From positions 372,001 to 436,000 of the forward strand of contig OY723308.1 in NCBI GenBank assembly GCA_963210315.1: a DNA stretch of 64,000 bases, read 5' to 3'. Positions 28,223 through 41,400 of this stretch are shown one piece after another. The first letter of the stretch is position 1; each line of letters starts with the position of its first letter. Position numbers and translations under genes: made by a program. The notes under the pieces are model-generated. The model saw only the letters and a list, made by a program, of their open reading frames with translations, made no database searches and had not been told where the DNA came from. This DNA is from Rhynchopus euleeides. Taxonomy: Eukaryota > Euglenozoa > Diplonemea > Diplonemida > Diplonemidae.

Positions 28223-31200
28223 TGATTACCGTAACCGGGCGTGCGTGAAAAAAAGTTGCGTGGCGTCCAAGAAAAATATTTACTTCAGTTTTTGGCGCAT
28301 TAGTTCTTGTCATCCTCACCCAGGGCGCTATCCCACCAAAGACACACTGTCCCTTTTTGACAATGGTGTGGCGGGGTTCAGCGGCGGGGGGGAGAGGAGA
28401 GGGAGAGAGAGAGAGAGAGAGAGAAGCAGCAGCAGCAGAAGGTGGTGGCGATCTGTAGTGTTTTTTAAAAGTTTTTTTTTCGTTATACCTTAGACACTCG
28501 CCTTCGGAACCAGGCAGAGAGTCATTTTTTTCAGCAGGCAGGGCCACTTTCTTGCGATCTGTATTTTTTCCCCCACAGCTGCCACGGGTGGACATCCATC
28601 CAAGGCACGATAGGGCTCATGTGTATTACAGTATGCCACGATACGGCACCATCTGATTTTATTTTTTCCGGTTCTTGAAAAGCGGGAAAAAGGTGTTGGG
28701 GCAGGGGATGGGGGGCGCAAGTGTAGGGGTGACAGTACGGTGGTGGCAGAGAAGGAATGGCGATAAGGGAAGGGGGAGCAAACCGAATGGGGAGGGGGGA
28801 GGGGGTGGATGTGGGATGGAGGGAGATGGGGATGGGAACATTTTAGCAGCAGGCCAGGGGAGGGGAAAGGGGAGGGGGGGTGGTGGCGGTGATGGGGGGG
28901 GGGGGGGAACAAGGGCGAAAAAAATATGGGGCAAAACCGGAATAAACACACATCCCGCATATCAGAGCACAGCACGCATATATTGCCTCCATATTTTTTC
29001 ACCCCCCCCCCCCTCCCCCCCGCGCCACCCATACACGTATCCCCTCCTGTTTTCTCCTCTCCCCCGTTGCTGCGACAGAAAGTGCGAAACATCAGAAAAA
29101 ATGACGTGGGGTATATTTTTTTTTCGCTGCCCCTAAAACCAGCAAGGTTTGTGCGAAGGGTGTCTCGGGAAGATATGAGATCCCCGCACAGAACATCAAC
29201 AAATCGCCTGACTGGAGCTCGCAAAGTGACACACCACTGTGAAAAAGACTGGGGGATTCGAGGGATATGGGGAGACGGGGGGGCCAACCCCCAAAGGCAA
29301 ACGGAAAGAATTGCGGCAGATGGTGGAGCAAAGAGATGACGCCGGGACCCCACCCCTTGCAATATCACCACCGCCTGCATAGCGTCGTTAGACGGACGTA
29401 GAGGGGTGGGGTTGGAGAGGAGGGAAGGGAACGGAATGGGAAGGGGTCGCGAGACGCACACCCCTCGCATCCTGACCCTGCGGTATAAACAACGTGGGGG
29501 ACGTAGGGTGGGAAAGCGTCAGCCATGAATGACAATGGATGGTATCATCAGGGGAGAGGGGGTGGTGAAAACGGGAAAGCTGGGTCGGATCGTTGATTTC
29601 AAATGTGTTGGCAAAATAAAAACGGTTCGTTGGTCAAAGAAGGGTGGTGTGAGGGTGGGTGCCGGATTATATTTTCTACGAAACGAGTGTGAGGTGGGGG
29701 AGGGGTGGGGTGTGGGGGGGCAAAATTCTTCATTTTTTTGGCTTTTGTTGTTCGGATTTTGCTTCGTCTTACCCCCCCTCCTGACAGAAATAAAATGTAA
29801 CTGTGCAACTGGAACTGGGAGGGGGTCCGGTATATCACGACATTTCCATACACATATTTTTGCTCTCAGGATATTAGCTCGTCAGCACTGCGGAGCCACA
29901 CACGTTTTGCTTGACAGCTTACACAGCAGGGCAGGCTACCACAGCATTTATCCACTGTTCCTCAAGAGCCCTACAGGCCCACAACGTAACATCGCAATGG
30001 CAGCTACTCCACGAGCAGAAGAAGAAGCAGCGCGGGACAGAACCTCTCTCACTAAACTTGCCTTTATTTGTGCGGTGACACAAAAAGGCGGGGCCAAACG
30101 AAGAAAAAAAAAGCACCACAAACATGTTGCGGGGGGAGGGAGGGCTGTGCAGGGTCCTCAATATCGATTGGCCGAGTGGCGTGTTTTTCCCCCCATTCGA
30201 CGACCCGACCCTCCTGGCATACAGAAGGGCCGGACAGCGGCAGGAGGGGTTGTTTCAGTGGAGTGGGCAGGGGGGGGAAGGGGGGAGGGGAGGACCGAGG
30301 GCACGCACGTGCTGATTGTGCCTTGGCATAGAGCGATCTCCCCACAGGGCTGTGTGCTCTGTGTGATTTTGCACCACGTCTCAGGTGGGGCGAATTTGCA
30401 TCGCTGCAGAGTTTTGCAACGGCCTTGTTTTCGTTGTTGACTGCACCGGCACGTGTGTGTGTGTGGGAGGGTGGGTGGGAGGCTGGGGGCGATTTCTCCT
30501 TCCCCAATGTTCCTGGCACCCCTCGCCCTTGCGCTGCCTTTGTCCCGATCGTTCGACTATGTTAGTTTGGTTCGGGCAATCCGGCAGATGGAGAGTATTG
30601 TTGAGTTGAGATAAGATAACATCGATCAAGGTTGTGCAGCCCTCGGGGCCAGACCGTCGTGTTGTGACGGCGATTCAACAGCTCCGTTTTGCTGTGTTGG
30701 GTGCAAGCAGATGCAGTGCACACAACACCGCGTTTAACCGCATCATCCTCGACCTCCCTATGGCTATGTCTGAACATACATTGGTGGCCTGCGCCATGAC
30801 ACATGACTCAGCGGGTCTTCGGTAAACCAGCGCACAAGTCACAATAAAACAGGTGCCGAATTCTTCTCAGTTTATTCGGACAACCCTACCCCGAGTTTTA
30901 GACACTTCTTCGTTTAAAACTTCTCGCAACGTAACTGAGATAGCAAACATGGCGCCAGTCCGTTGTCGCATAATTTGGCGGTGGGGGCGTTTTTTTCTTC
31001 TTTTTTTTGCCCGAAAAAAAAGGAAAGGGTTCGACGAACAGTGCGTGACATTTTTTTTGCTTGCTTGTTTTGTTCAGTCATCGTTCTTTTGGTGCCAATT
31101 GAGCCGGGGCGGCGCACAGCCACACGGCACGCGAAACGATACCAGGCGCCCTGCAAATCGCATCCACTCTGCCGCCCAGCCACCCGGGACACTACTGCCT

Positions 31201-33258
31201 TCGTGCACTACCTGAAGAACACCAAGGCAGGAAGGAATATCGGGTAGCATTCTGCATGCACAGCAGACAGGATCCAACCAGTCTGAGATTTTTCCGTTAG
31301 GGCGGTTTGCGTGCAGGGCCCCATATCTGACACAACTAACTACCACCGGGCAAATCGGCCTTTTTAGATTTCTTCGCAAACCCCAGGGGTCGCCTGTAAA
31401 GCCTGAGATGTCTTTTTTTGAACAATAACACCTTGGCCGTGCGCCGGAAAGATGACGGGGCGGGGGCAGGGGGCGAGAGGGGCTTTGTACTTTGCACATA
31501 AAATGAGGTAACGAGGGTGCGGGGTGCGCCTTGCTGGACACCCGGCCCTCACAGATCCGTGCAGAATCCTTGCGGGTACACGACGATTCGCGCCATCTGA
31601 GGCTCCTGGCAAAGGAAGCCTGCGCATGCAGACCACCCCCTTGCACACACTCCATCTCACAGGCGCTTGGTTGAAAGGAAAGAGGGAAACGACCAAAATA
31701 ATGGTGACGGGGCGGTGGCAGCTGACGAAAGACCGTTGGTACAGGCCTTACGCTGATACATTTTACTTCGGTTCTTCATTTCGGCTCTGGAATACCCGAC
31801 CGTTCTTCTGGCGGCTATCCATTTTTCCCCCCTCTGTGTGGTAGTGGTTTGTGTTATTTTTTTATCTGCTGACATTCGCATTCCGTGAGCTTCCACCGTT
31901 TGCTGGGGTTCATGACTTTGCGCTGATATGGCTGCGGAGAGTGAGACTGATCCAAAGTCTAGCGACACACACCCACGCCTAATTTAGTCTGCTGTCAACG
32001 AAGACACAGGGTGGGTGTGTCAGTCAAAAGGATGCCTTCAACTCCGCAACAGCACATACACCACTGCCGGCCATCGCGGCAATGCGTTCTACGAACTCTC
32101 CGCATGATCTCAAAAAACATGACCCCCACCCCTCCCTCCCTGCATGTCGAGGGAAGGGAGGCCATCCCTAGTTCACCATTTCTTCGAACTCATTGCCCCT
32201 TCCCTTTGTGGGGCTGGTGGGACACCAGCCTTTCATCTGCGACGACACACCTCCAACCCTTTTCAAAGAAAAGGGAACAGGCGAAAAAAAAAACAACCAC
32301 ACGTGAGCGGGCCATGGCCTTCACAGGAACTTTATTTATCTACCTCCTACTCCCAACATGGTCACAACAGTCACACAAGCCTCAAGAGCAATAGGGCAGA
32401 CACTCTGATCGGCCATGCCTTCCCCCCCCCCCCAACCATCATGCCTCAGCTCTGTTGTCTGGCCGTCAAAACCTCTCCAATGCACGAAACCTCAACACCG
32501 CCATCGGGCTGTATGGGGGGGGGGGGGGGGACCCCTCCTCGACGAGACAGAGAAAAACCATCTCGACACCCGAGACAGAAGTTCGCATGAATCATACTCC
32601 GCACAACACGGCACACACTTTATTTTGCTTAAGACAGAGGGTTCGCCTGGATCGCGACGAAGGGGAACCCTCGGATGCTGCTTGGCACCGGACACAACAC
32701 AACGGGTTGGGAGTGCGGCCTGGCACAGCACGTCAAACAGTCTGAGCGGAACAATAATACCAGAAGGGATTTGTAGCTATCAGAAAGGGAGAGAAGAAGT
32801 GTATATTATTTGGCGCTGTCCAAGGAATCGATGGGGAAGGGGGGTGACGGCCGGAGCAGGGGCGGCTATGCATGTGTGAGGGTGGCCACACAATCGCAAA
32901 CAAACAACAAAAAGGTACCGAGGCCATCGCATTGAGTAGGGGGAGGGGGGAGGCTCCGGAGGGCTACACTAGCAACCCTTGATGCCCCCTCCCGGTGCGT
33001 TAGCTTCCTGCGTCATGGGGCAGGCATGCAAGGAGAGAGAGAGGGTGTGACTTACCTGTCTTGCAGGTGGCTCGGTTGCGTGAGGGCAACAGTCGCCGTG
33101 TTGGGGTGTCCAAGAGAGGGTGGAGGAGGAACCGCAAAAAAGAAAAAAAGAAGAAGCACAGGCCCTTTGTTGTGGAAGGAAACAAAAAAAACGAAACAGG
33201 TGTGGCTCTATTTTGGGGGTATTTTGGCCAATTTTCGAAATCCTATTTTGGTTTTTTT

Positions 33259-33636
33259 CATGGTATGACAAAGGTCTTAATAAGAAAAGGATCTTTTCAC
33301 TTCTTTCTTAAGACGTCTTAATGCAGGTGCTGCATTAAATTTCTTAAATTAATGACCCCCATTATTTTTAAGAAATGCAGGATTTCTTAAGATTTCTTAA
33401 TGAAATGATGGACATTATTTCCATATCTCCCAGCATTAAAAATGTCCATCATTCTGAAAAAGATCTTTTAAGATCTTTTTCAGAATGATGGACATTAAAA
33501 TGCTAGGCATTAAGAAACACGTCTTAAGAAATCAGTAAGAAATCTTTAAGAAATAGCCCTTTCGGCATTACATTAAGACGTCTTAAGAAATTTCGAGATA
33601 TCTTAACATTTCTTGCAAGATCTTTGTCATACCATG
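33259..33636. mobile_element. 378-bp foldback element with terminal inverted repeats
   Basis: CATGGTATGACAAAG at 33259-33273 is matched by its exact complement at 33622-33636, and both ends sit in T runs. The centre is a perfect 56-nt palindrome (33441-33496) containing AAAGATCTTT. TTAAGACGTCTTAA blocks near both ends add further pairing. No coding capacity: a non-autonomous MITE/foldback element. Confidence 0.8.
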
Positions 33637-34276
33637 TTTTTTGCACTTTTTTTGGGTGCTTTTTCGCACGATTTCTGTGCCTCAGACACAGATTTTGGTG
33701 TGATTTTTGCGCTATTTTGATTCACTCGGCCTGACCGATGCATACGATTCGAAAAAATGACGAAAAAATCGCTATCAACAACGGTGAACGAATGGAGGTA
33801 GATGGGGAAGTGGGAGGACACATCACGCCCTCTCACTGATCGCCATCTGTACACTACCTCTCTGTTCAAGGCGGTCAGTGTCACTTGATGGCGCTGCACA
33901 CAAATCACTGCTACATCCCAGGGCGCCTTCCCTTGTGAGAATAGCGGAACTTCTGCGGTTGCAGTTTGGTGGTTGAGGCCGGCGGTGATATCACTTTGGT
34001 GACTGTGCTTCCTTCCCCCTGAGCTCGATCAGATCCAGGTCGACCTGGTGCTGCGTGGCTCCTGGTGTGCCATCTCTTGCATGCCACGGATGCCCACCAA
34101 GTCGAACCCGAAACATGACGACCCTTTCGAGATGTCATGGCCGCAAGCCCGCAAACCCGATTGCATTCGCAAGGTGGTTCGTCTCTTAGAGATCAGTGCT
34201 CGGGCCCAGCCTTCCGCGAGGGTGCTGGAACCGCAGCCCCGTACGCGCAAGGACTTGGCTCCAAGACCAGGCACAT

Positions 34277-34342
34277 GCCACAGGGGGGTGTGGGGGGCGG
34301 AGCCCCCCAGCCGCCGGAGGCCACGGTAGCGAACGTCTGTTG
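34277..34342 (-). repeat. GC-hairpin module, copy 3
   Basis: Inverted relative to copies 1 and 2, with the same GGGGGGCGGAGCCCCCC core. One transversion precedes the core (GTGTGG for GTCTGG). Confidence 0.9.
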
Positions 34343-34435
34343 GCCTGGCTCCATAGTCGCATACGCTCAAGTACAACACAACTGACAGATAGCACATGTC
34401 GCATGGGGGGACGATAAATTGTCGCGCAAAGACAC

Positions 34436-34502
34436 GCCACAGGGGGGTCTGGGGGGCGGAGCCCCCCAGCCGCCGGAGGCCACGGTAGGGAACATCTGTT
34501 GG
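34436..34502 (-). repeat. GC-hairpin module, copy 4
   Basis: Lies 159 bp after copy 3 in the same orientation, again forming a pair with spacing close to that of copies 1 and 2. Confidence 0.9.
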
Positions 34503-34580
34503 TTTGAGCTCGAGAGCAAGCCTCTCACACCGCCCTCCGACCCCCCTCTCCACCCCCCAGGTGCAACATTTTTTTGCACC

Positions 34581-34694
34581 CGGAAAATGTGTTCTTTTGA
34601 CTGTTTGAGCACATCCAAGACCGGGAACATAGAAGAATTCTGCCAATGCCAAGTAGGGTCACAATAAAACCCAAAGGAAAATGGTGCAAAAAAG
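34581..34694. repeat. uninterrupted direct repeat unit
   Basis: The unit consists of a block with TTTGAGCACATCCAAGACCG (34581-34631) and a block with CCAAGTAGGGTCACAATAAA (34638-34694). It recurs at 34748-35045, where the two blocks are separated by an insertion. Confidence 0.85.
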
Positions 34695-34747
34695 TAGTGA
34701 CCACCACCCCCATCCCCACCTCCGGGTGCAAAAAATTTTTTGGCCAC

Positions 34748-35045
34748 GGAAAATGTGTTCTTTTGAATGTTTGAGCACATCCAAGACCGGGAACATAAAA
34801 ATTTGAACGATTTGAACGATTTTTGGCCGTGCTCGTAGCATTCCCCGTTGAGGGGGTCGCTATTTCGTGTTCTCCTGGCCGCACGGAGGCATTGCCTTAC
34901 GTCGCCTCTTCCTCTTTTCCTTTGGTGGTGTGTTGGTCTGGCACAGAGGGCGGGACCGTGCTGATATGCACAGTGACGACGAAAATTTTCTGCCAATACC
35001 AAGTAGGGTCACAATAAAATCCAAAGGAAAATAGTGCAAAAAAAT
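34748..35045. repeat. direct repeat unit split by a 177-bp insertion
   Basis: The first block is at 34748-34797 and the second at 34989-35045. The extra 34805-34981 is flanked by AAAATTT on both sides (34798-34804 and 34982-34988), as for a small mobile insertion with a 7-bp target duplication. Confidence 0.7.
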
Positions 35046-36647
35046 AGTGCAAAAAAATATTTTTTCCCCAAATTCCTATTTTCATTCCGTGAAATAGATA
35101 CACGCCTGAAACGAAACATTCGATATTTTTTTGTGAAAGAGAGGGAGGGTGTGGGGGTGTCGTGTGTGTGTGTGGTGGAGGGTTCAGAGACAGAAAGTAT
35201 GCCTGGGATCTGCTTCGTGTGCACAGGCGTTGTGCAATAATAAAAAAAAGGGGATAAAAAAAGAATACCAGCGTGACGCCCCACTTTTTTCCTGCAGTAC
35301 CTGCAGAGCAAGGCGGCCAGATCGCTTTCGATGCAAGAAGATAACAAGAAAAATAGAAGACGATCCAATAAGGGTACGTTATTACACGAGACAAGCCAGT
35401 GCATGGGAGGGGGGTTGGCCTGGAATTGGTGGTTGAACGCAGCGATGTCTGTCTCCCAGTGCCCAACAACCCGCTCAAGACTGGATGTCAGAATAATGAT
35501 ATTTAGAGACGTAGGAGGATTGTCCAAATTTCCGGGATGTGGGGGATTCAGCAATTTACGGTGGGGAAAAATCGGAGGTTTTGGCGGCCCTTTGCCACGC
35601 CTTTGATTTTTTTTGCCGTTTTGGACACGATTCCTCCATGACAATTTATCCCTTCCGATGGTGAAGATCCCGGGAAAAAAATCCCGAAAAAGTTAGACAC
35701 GTCCCCCGATAGATACGCTGCGGCAAGGCCATGGCACAGTTGCCTCTTTCGCCACTGAACAGAAGAATAAGAGGAAGAAGACAAAAAAAACGACTGTTGT
35801 CGAGTTCGCCTGCTGTGGTATGCACACAAGCGAACTACAAATGACCGAAATAAAAGAAAGGGCAGGAAAAATCCCCCTTCCCGTTCTCAGCCCCCCACTC
35901 GGCATCAAGACTATGTCAGTTTTGGCGCATCGTGAGGGGAAGGGCTCGCATTTGTCTCCTGCACCTTTGAAATTTGACTTCGCAAAAAAAAAACATCGTC
36001 GTGGTTGAGCGCAAAGTTGACCTGCCCTCCCCCACACCCCCCACAGACACATACTGGGTGACAGACAATAAAGCATCAGACAGATCGGGGGTCCTGACCG
36101 CAAATCACCCCTGGTGAGGGGAAAGGGTGGGGGCAATGCCCCCACCCCTTTGCGCAGGGGAAGGGGAAGGGGGGATGTGTGAAGCGAAGAGAACCTTTTT
36201 TTTTGAACCCTACAACCAGGGCGTTCGCTCGGGGAGAAATAGGGGCCTATTTCGTTAAAAAAATGATTCTGGGAAAACCCTTCTCCCACCTCTCTCCCGG
36301 GCATTTCTCCCAAGGGGGAGAAATTAAATAAAAAAAGTTTCTCGGAAGTTTTTGCCTCAGGTGGGAAGGGGTTCTGAAGGAGAAGGGCAGCACCCTCTCG
36401 TACAAATTGATACCACCACGCTTCGCACGGAGCGGAAATAACCCAAAGAAGCGAGATCTGAACCTGCTGGGGATGTCGGAGCTATTGCCGGCATCAGCAT
36501 GGTCAAAGCCAGAGGAGGCCGAAGCCAAGAGCATAGTGGCCTGCCACAGGCACCAGGCCGATGTACCTCTTGAGCATGCTGTCTCAAGGTGCACGTTGTC
36601 TGTATGTGGTGTTCGACTATGAAGTGGACTCGGGGACGAGGCTGACA

Positions 36648-36707
36648 AATGTTCACTACCGTGGCCTCCGGCGGCTGGGGGGCTCCGCCCCCCAGACCCC
36701 CCTGTGA
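36648..36707 (+). repeat. GC-hairpin module, copy 5
   Basis: A single copy with the same core as copy 1; the end reads CTGTGACC instead of CTGTGGCC. Confidence 0.9.
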
Positions 36708-38024
36708 CCTGTGAAGTCTGTCCAACAGGAACTAACGAGCGCATGTGACCGTGCCCTTCCTTCTCGAGAACGGGTATCGGCGACGGTCCGTGATCCTGTT
36801 TTGGGTTCGTCACCAACTCCCGGAGTACTCACTGATTGCCGCAAAACCTCCATTTTGCAGCCGCGAACCGCGAAATGGGCCCCTTGCGCCAAACATATAT
36901 AGTACCCTGGTCTGGACCTTGAGGCAATTTGTCTGAGGGGCCGATGTTGCATGATTTCGCGCGCGCGAAGCGCGCGCGAAAAAAAAATTTGAGGCGGCAA
37001 TTTTACCCCTTTCTCCCACAGTCTCTGAGGAAGGTGGGAGATAGCGAACACCCTGCCTACAACAGGTAGATACCCGCCTTCCTTCTTCGCTTTGAATCAC
37101 CATTTCATCACACACCACACACAGCACACACATTCAGTGGAGGAGAAAACGGAACCACATAGTGCACATTGGTGACACCAATCTCCTAAGACCCCCCCAC
37201 CTTCAACCTCTTCGACCTTTAAACAGTACATTCGACATTCTCTTGAGAAAGCGCTGGCATAAACGGCACAAAAACAGCTGTGATGGGCTTGGGTTGGGTA
37301 TGAGAACATCGTGGGGTGTGGGGCGAGTGGAGGAGAAGGAGAAGGAGAAAGGGGGAATCCGAAACAAGTAACCACATTCCACGCGTGGGTGCATGCGTGT
37401 GGTTAGGCCAAATGAGGCGGGCGTGCTCGTGAACAGTGGATAGACTGTGAAGGGGTGGGGGGTGGGGGGGGGGGGAAGAGAAGGGGAAGAGAAACCTCCG
37501 ACTCTGCGTGCCTGTGGAGCGTAACACCTAAACATACAGCGATCTCTTTTCCCCGCATTCCTTCCTTCCTTTGCTCTACACCCCCCCCCCCGTCCCATCC
37601 CCTCTGACTATTTGTGCGGGGTGGGTGTGACAATATCTAGTAACAACGTCGCTGATCGATTTTGCTCCAACTTCCTCTCCGCCAAAACAGGGGGCACGTG
37701 GCGGCCGGATGTGTTTGAAGAAAATCAACTCAGCAAGAATATCCGGGATGTGGGAAAAAGGCATATCAAGGGCGAGGGGTTGTGAAGCGGGGGGGGAGTC
37801 ATGGCTGATACCCTACGTAGACGTAAATGACGAAGGGGGTTGGGGAGAGGGGAACGGGAAACGGGCGAGGCGGCATGCGAAAGATCTGAGAATGAAAACA
37901 ATGCGTATCACCGGAAGTGGGGTAGGGGGGGGGGGGGGGTGATGCGAGGGGGTGTGGGCAATTACCCCAACACCAACACCTCGCGGCTGCCGGGGCACCT
38001 GTCGCTGGGGATCTCACGAAAGTC

Positions 38025-38460
38025 TCACAGCAGATCGTCCACCCCGTTCATCGGATTCTCTTTGACTGCTGGTCCCTTGTCCTCGACCTGGTCGTCCCCG
38101 CCAACGAAGTCCGGGTCCAGCAGCCTCTCGTCCAGCTCGTAGTCCTGTGGGTGGTTATGGTGTTGTGGGGCACACACAACCACACAAATGCAAACAGCCA
38201 ATCAAGACAAGACAGGGGAATAGAAATCTCACCCCACACACACACGCTTCTCTCCACCCTGCCTATCAGGCATGGCACCATTCGACATGTGGGGTGTGTC
38301 TGCAAAGCGCAGCAAGTGGGCGGTGGGCAGACCTGGAAATGCATGTTGTTCTTGAGATCCTCCAGCTCGGAGCGGGCCTCGCGCCACTTCTTGTACATAA
38401 ACAGCAGCGAGCAGCAGAGGAAGAGGATCAGGAGCAGGAACACCCACCAGTGCTTCATCC
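38025..38460 (-). other. transmembrane helix and cytoplasmic tail of the giant protein
   Basis: HWWVFLLLILFLCCSLLFMY is a clear membrane helix (about 38395-38460), followed by the basic stop-transfer KKWREAR. The tail continues through the 188-bp intron into a 39-residue acidic exon beginning DYELDERLLDPDF and ending DDLL. DERLL fits a DxxLL-type sorting signal. Confidence 0.85.
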
Positions 38461-41400
38461 CCGTCTCCTTCGTGATGGGCGCTCCCGGGAGGAAGCTGGG
38501 CGACGCGGAGACGTTGTTCGGCGTGGTGTCGGGCACCTCGATGAAGAACTCAGGGACACCCTCACCGCGGTTGATCCGTGTGTAGTGGTCGCCGCCGTCA
38601 ACCGACACGCACACATAGTGTGCGTGCATCCCACCGTCGAGATCATCCGGCACGTTGATAGTGTACTTCGACTTCTGCGTGTCGTTGCTCACGGCGCGTG
38701 GCTCCCCGCCGTGGGCGAAGTTTGGAACCGGGTCCGCAGCGCACCCGTCGGGTGTGTCGGTGACACCCACAAGCGGGACGCCGTCGATGCACGACATGTC
38801 GATGGTGAGGTTGAACGGCACCCCGTCGACAGCACCGCTCCCCAGAGCCTCCACCTCGTAGACGATGCGTGTCGCCTTTGCCGGCAGCGCGAAGCTGCTG
38901 CCGCTCCCGTCGGACAGGGGGATTGTGACAGCCACGCCTGACGATCCCAGCACGCAGAGGTACACCTCGTTGGCAGTCACAGCTGATGTGAACGTCAGCT
39001 TCCCGTCTGTGATCGTCGGGGGGGTCACGCAGCCCAGACCACCGTCGTTCTCACAGCGGAGCTGTTGCGGGTGGTGGTTTTTTGCGTGATACATTTTCTC
39101 GATAAAGGATTCATGACAACACACATGCACCACTACACACAATGCATGCATACCTTGGTGATCTTCGATTCGCAGCGCGTGGTGGACAGGATGCGCTGCC
39201 CAGTCCCCACGTCATGCGTCGTGAGGCTGAACGGCTCACGCGCCATCGGATGGGGCGACGGCATGTAGGCCCTCCCACGCAAGATGCTGAACGCACGCCC
39301 GCCACCCGACGTCGGAAGCAGCTCTGTGAAGGACACCCCGTCGGCGGAGTAACACACACGCGCCAACACAGCTTCGCGGGGAGAGAAAACCACCTCGCGC
39401 TGGGCAGCAGTCACGCCGGTCCCTGCGACGTTGTCCGTCCCGCAGGGGGCGCTGCCCCGCGTCAGCAGCACCTTCGAGTTGCCAGAGAAGGAACCGCCGG
39501 AGAGCAGCAGCTTGAAGTCCTTCCCGTCAACAGGCGTGTCCTCCCCTGCAAGCGGGGAGACAGCGTACGTCGGGAGGCCCTGCTCCGTCTGCAGCACAAA
39601 CCCCTCCATCCCTTCGCCGACGCTGTTCTGCCGCTCTGCCAGATTCCACGTCTTCCCGTCGTCAACAGATGCGCAGACAAACGCGGCGCCGCTGTACTTC
39701 AGAGCCGTGAAACCCGGAGACTTGATCACCTGGAAGGAGGTCCGCAGGATGTTGGTGTTGGGCAGCACGTTGCCCTTCGGGAGGTGAGAACAGACCGGGG
39801 TAGACACGACCCCCACATAGTATTCCCCGCGGAGGAGGAAGGGGAGGCGCAGCGTGAAGGGCTGGTTCGTCACAGCCGTGCCACGCGTCGTCACAGTGTA
39901 GGACAGCGTTGGCTTGGAGTACATAAACCAGAGGTTCTCCGCGTTGTCGTTCGGTCTCACAGGGAGGGCTGTGCTGGTCGCAGAGTCTCTGTAGCAGACG
40001 AAGACGCGCTTGGGGGAGGCAGGGGTCGAGAGCGACACGGAGGTGCGCATCTTGCCTCCTGTGTAGAGGTCGACCCAGGTGTTGATCACAGAGCTGCAGT
40101 CGGGCTCTGTCGATGCGGCTGCCTGCGATGTGCTGATGGCACCCCCATAGATGGCAACATCCGTGGCATCCAGCATCGCCCCACGGGTGAGGGAGTAGGT
40201 CAAGCCGTCCGCGACAGGGGCATGCATGGCGAACTGAGAGGAGGTCCCGTCTGCATTCCCGAGGGGCACGAAGCCACTGCCGGTGTCGATGCAGACAGAC
40301 ACCCCTCCGATCGCCTTGGGGAGGGTGAAGTCCTTCGAGGGGGCGTCAAGGGTGCCGTCCAGCAGAACCAAGCCCGCGCACCCCCCGTGGGCAAAGCGGA
40401 CCTTCGTCGAGGCAGACGTCTGCACAGAGGACACGGTGAGGGAGAACTGCTTCCCCGGCTCACACCTGGTGCAGCTCACTGCGAAGGAAGGCGTCGTGCT
40501 GCTGATGGGGCGGAACCACGGTGTGGTGGACCCGTCTCTTTGCAGAAGGGACCAGACATCCTGCCCGGGCGCCTTGTAGCAGACATACGCTGCAGCCAAC
40601 CCCGCGGACACCGCGAAGGTGGCTTTGCCGCCTGACAGGGCCTGCTCCGGCTGTGACCCCACGGAGAGTGAGGCGACGTTTGCCACCCAGCACCCGCTGG
40701 GGTCTGTCACCAGGGCGAGAGTTCCCTCGGCTGCAACGCTGATGACTGCAGAGTCGACGACAGGCGTTGCCACGGAGTATGTCGGGGCCCTGTCGAGTGG
40801 GCGGATCACCAAGGCATCGTCACCCCCTGTGCTGATGATGGGCGCCCCGTTGACGCAGATCGTCACAACAGCCGGGTCTGCCTGGGAGCTCACCGCGGAG
40901 ACGGTGTACCCCACGGCAGCGTCGTACTGCACGCCAGCAGGGCAGGTCCCGTCGAGGGAATGCCCAATGAGTGCGTTCGACGTGTCGCCCGAGAGGAGAA
41001 TGGGTGTGTCGATGCCGAACTCCGGGAGGCGGGTCGCAATCCAATGCGGGGAGCGTGTCCTGTAGAGGGTGAAGGCCTGCGAGCTCCCGATGGAGCTGTT
41101 CGCCACCGTGGTGTTTCCGAGGGCGTTCTCGATGCAGACACGCGCCGTCTGGTCGGCGGGGCTGCTGGGAACCTGCAGCGTGACAGACGCCATCGCCGGA
41201 ACCATCGGACCCCCAATCCCCCCGCAGAGTCCCACCTGGCTGTTGTCTGGGAAGTGCTGCAGCTCCAGCGTCAGGCTGCCCCCAGCCCTCGGATGAGGCT
41301 CCCTGATGTAGTAGGTCACAGGGATCTGGAAGCCATCTGCGATGGTGAAGAACTCCCGGTTGCCCGAGGCTGCGGGTTTGATCAGCTGCCACCCCGCAGG

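Larger units (their letters stand above)
26878..38024. other. 11-kb gene-poor, repeat-rich region
   Basis: No frame here shows the GC-rich coding character, splice signals or domains of the neighbouring genes. Identified contents are the 27371 hairpin, the 28123 AAAAGCGTGAG tandem array, the 33259 foldback element, three GC-hairpin modules and the 34581/34748 direct repeats. Long poly-A, poly-G and poly-C runs are frequent (for example near 27073, 28900, 29005, 32420, 32517, 37579). Confidence 0.6.

Noticed and set aside
29529..30440. Plus-strand open frame of 303 codons
   Set aside because: No domain, low GC3 compared with real genes here, and it crosses poly-A and poly-G runs.
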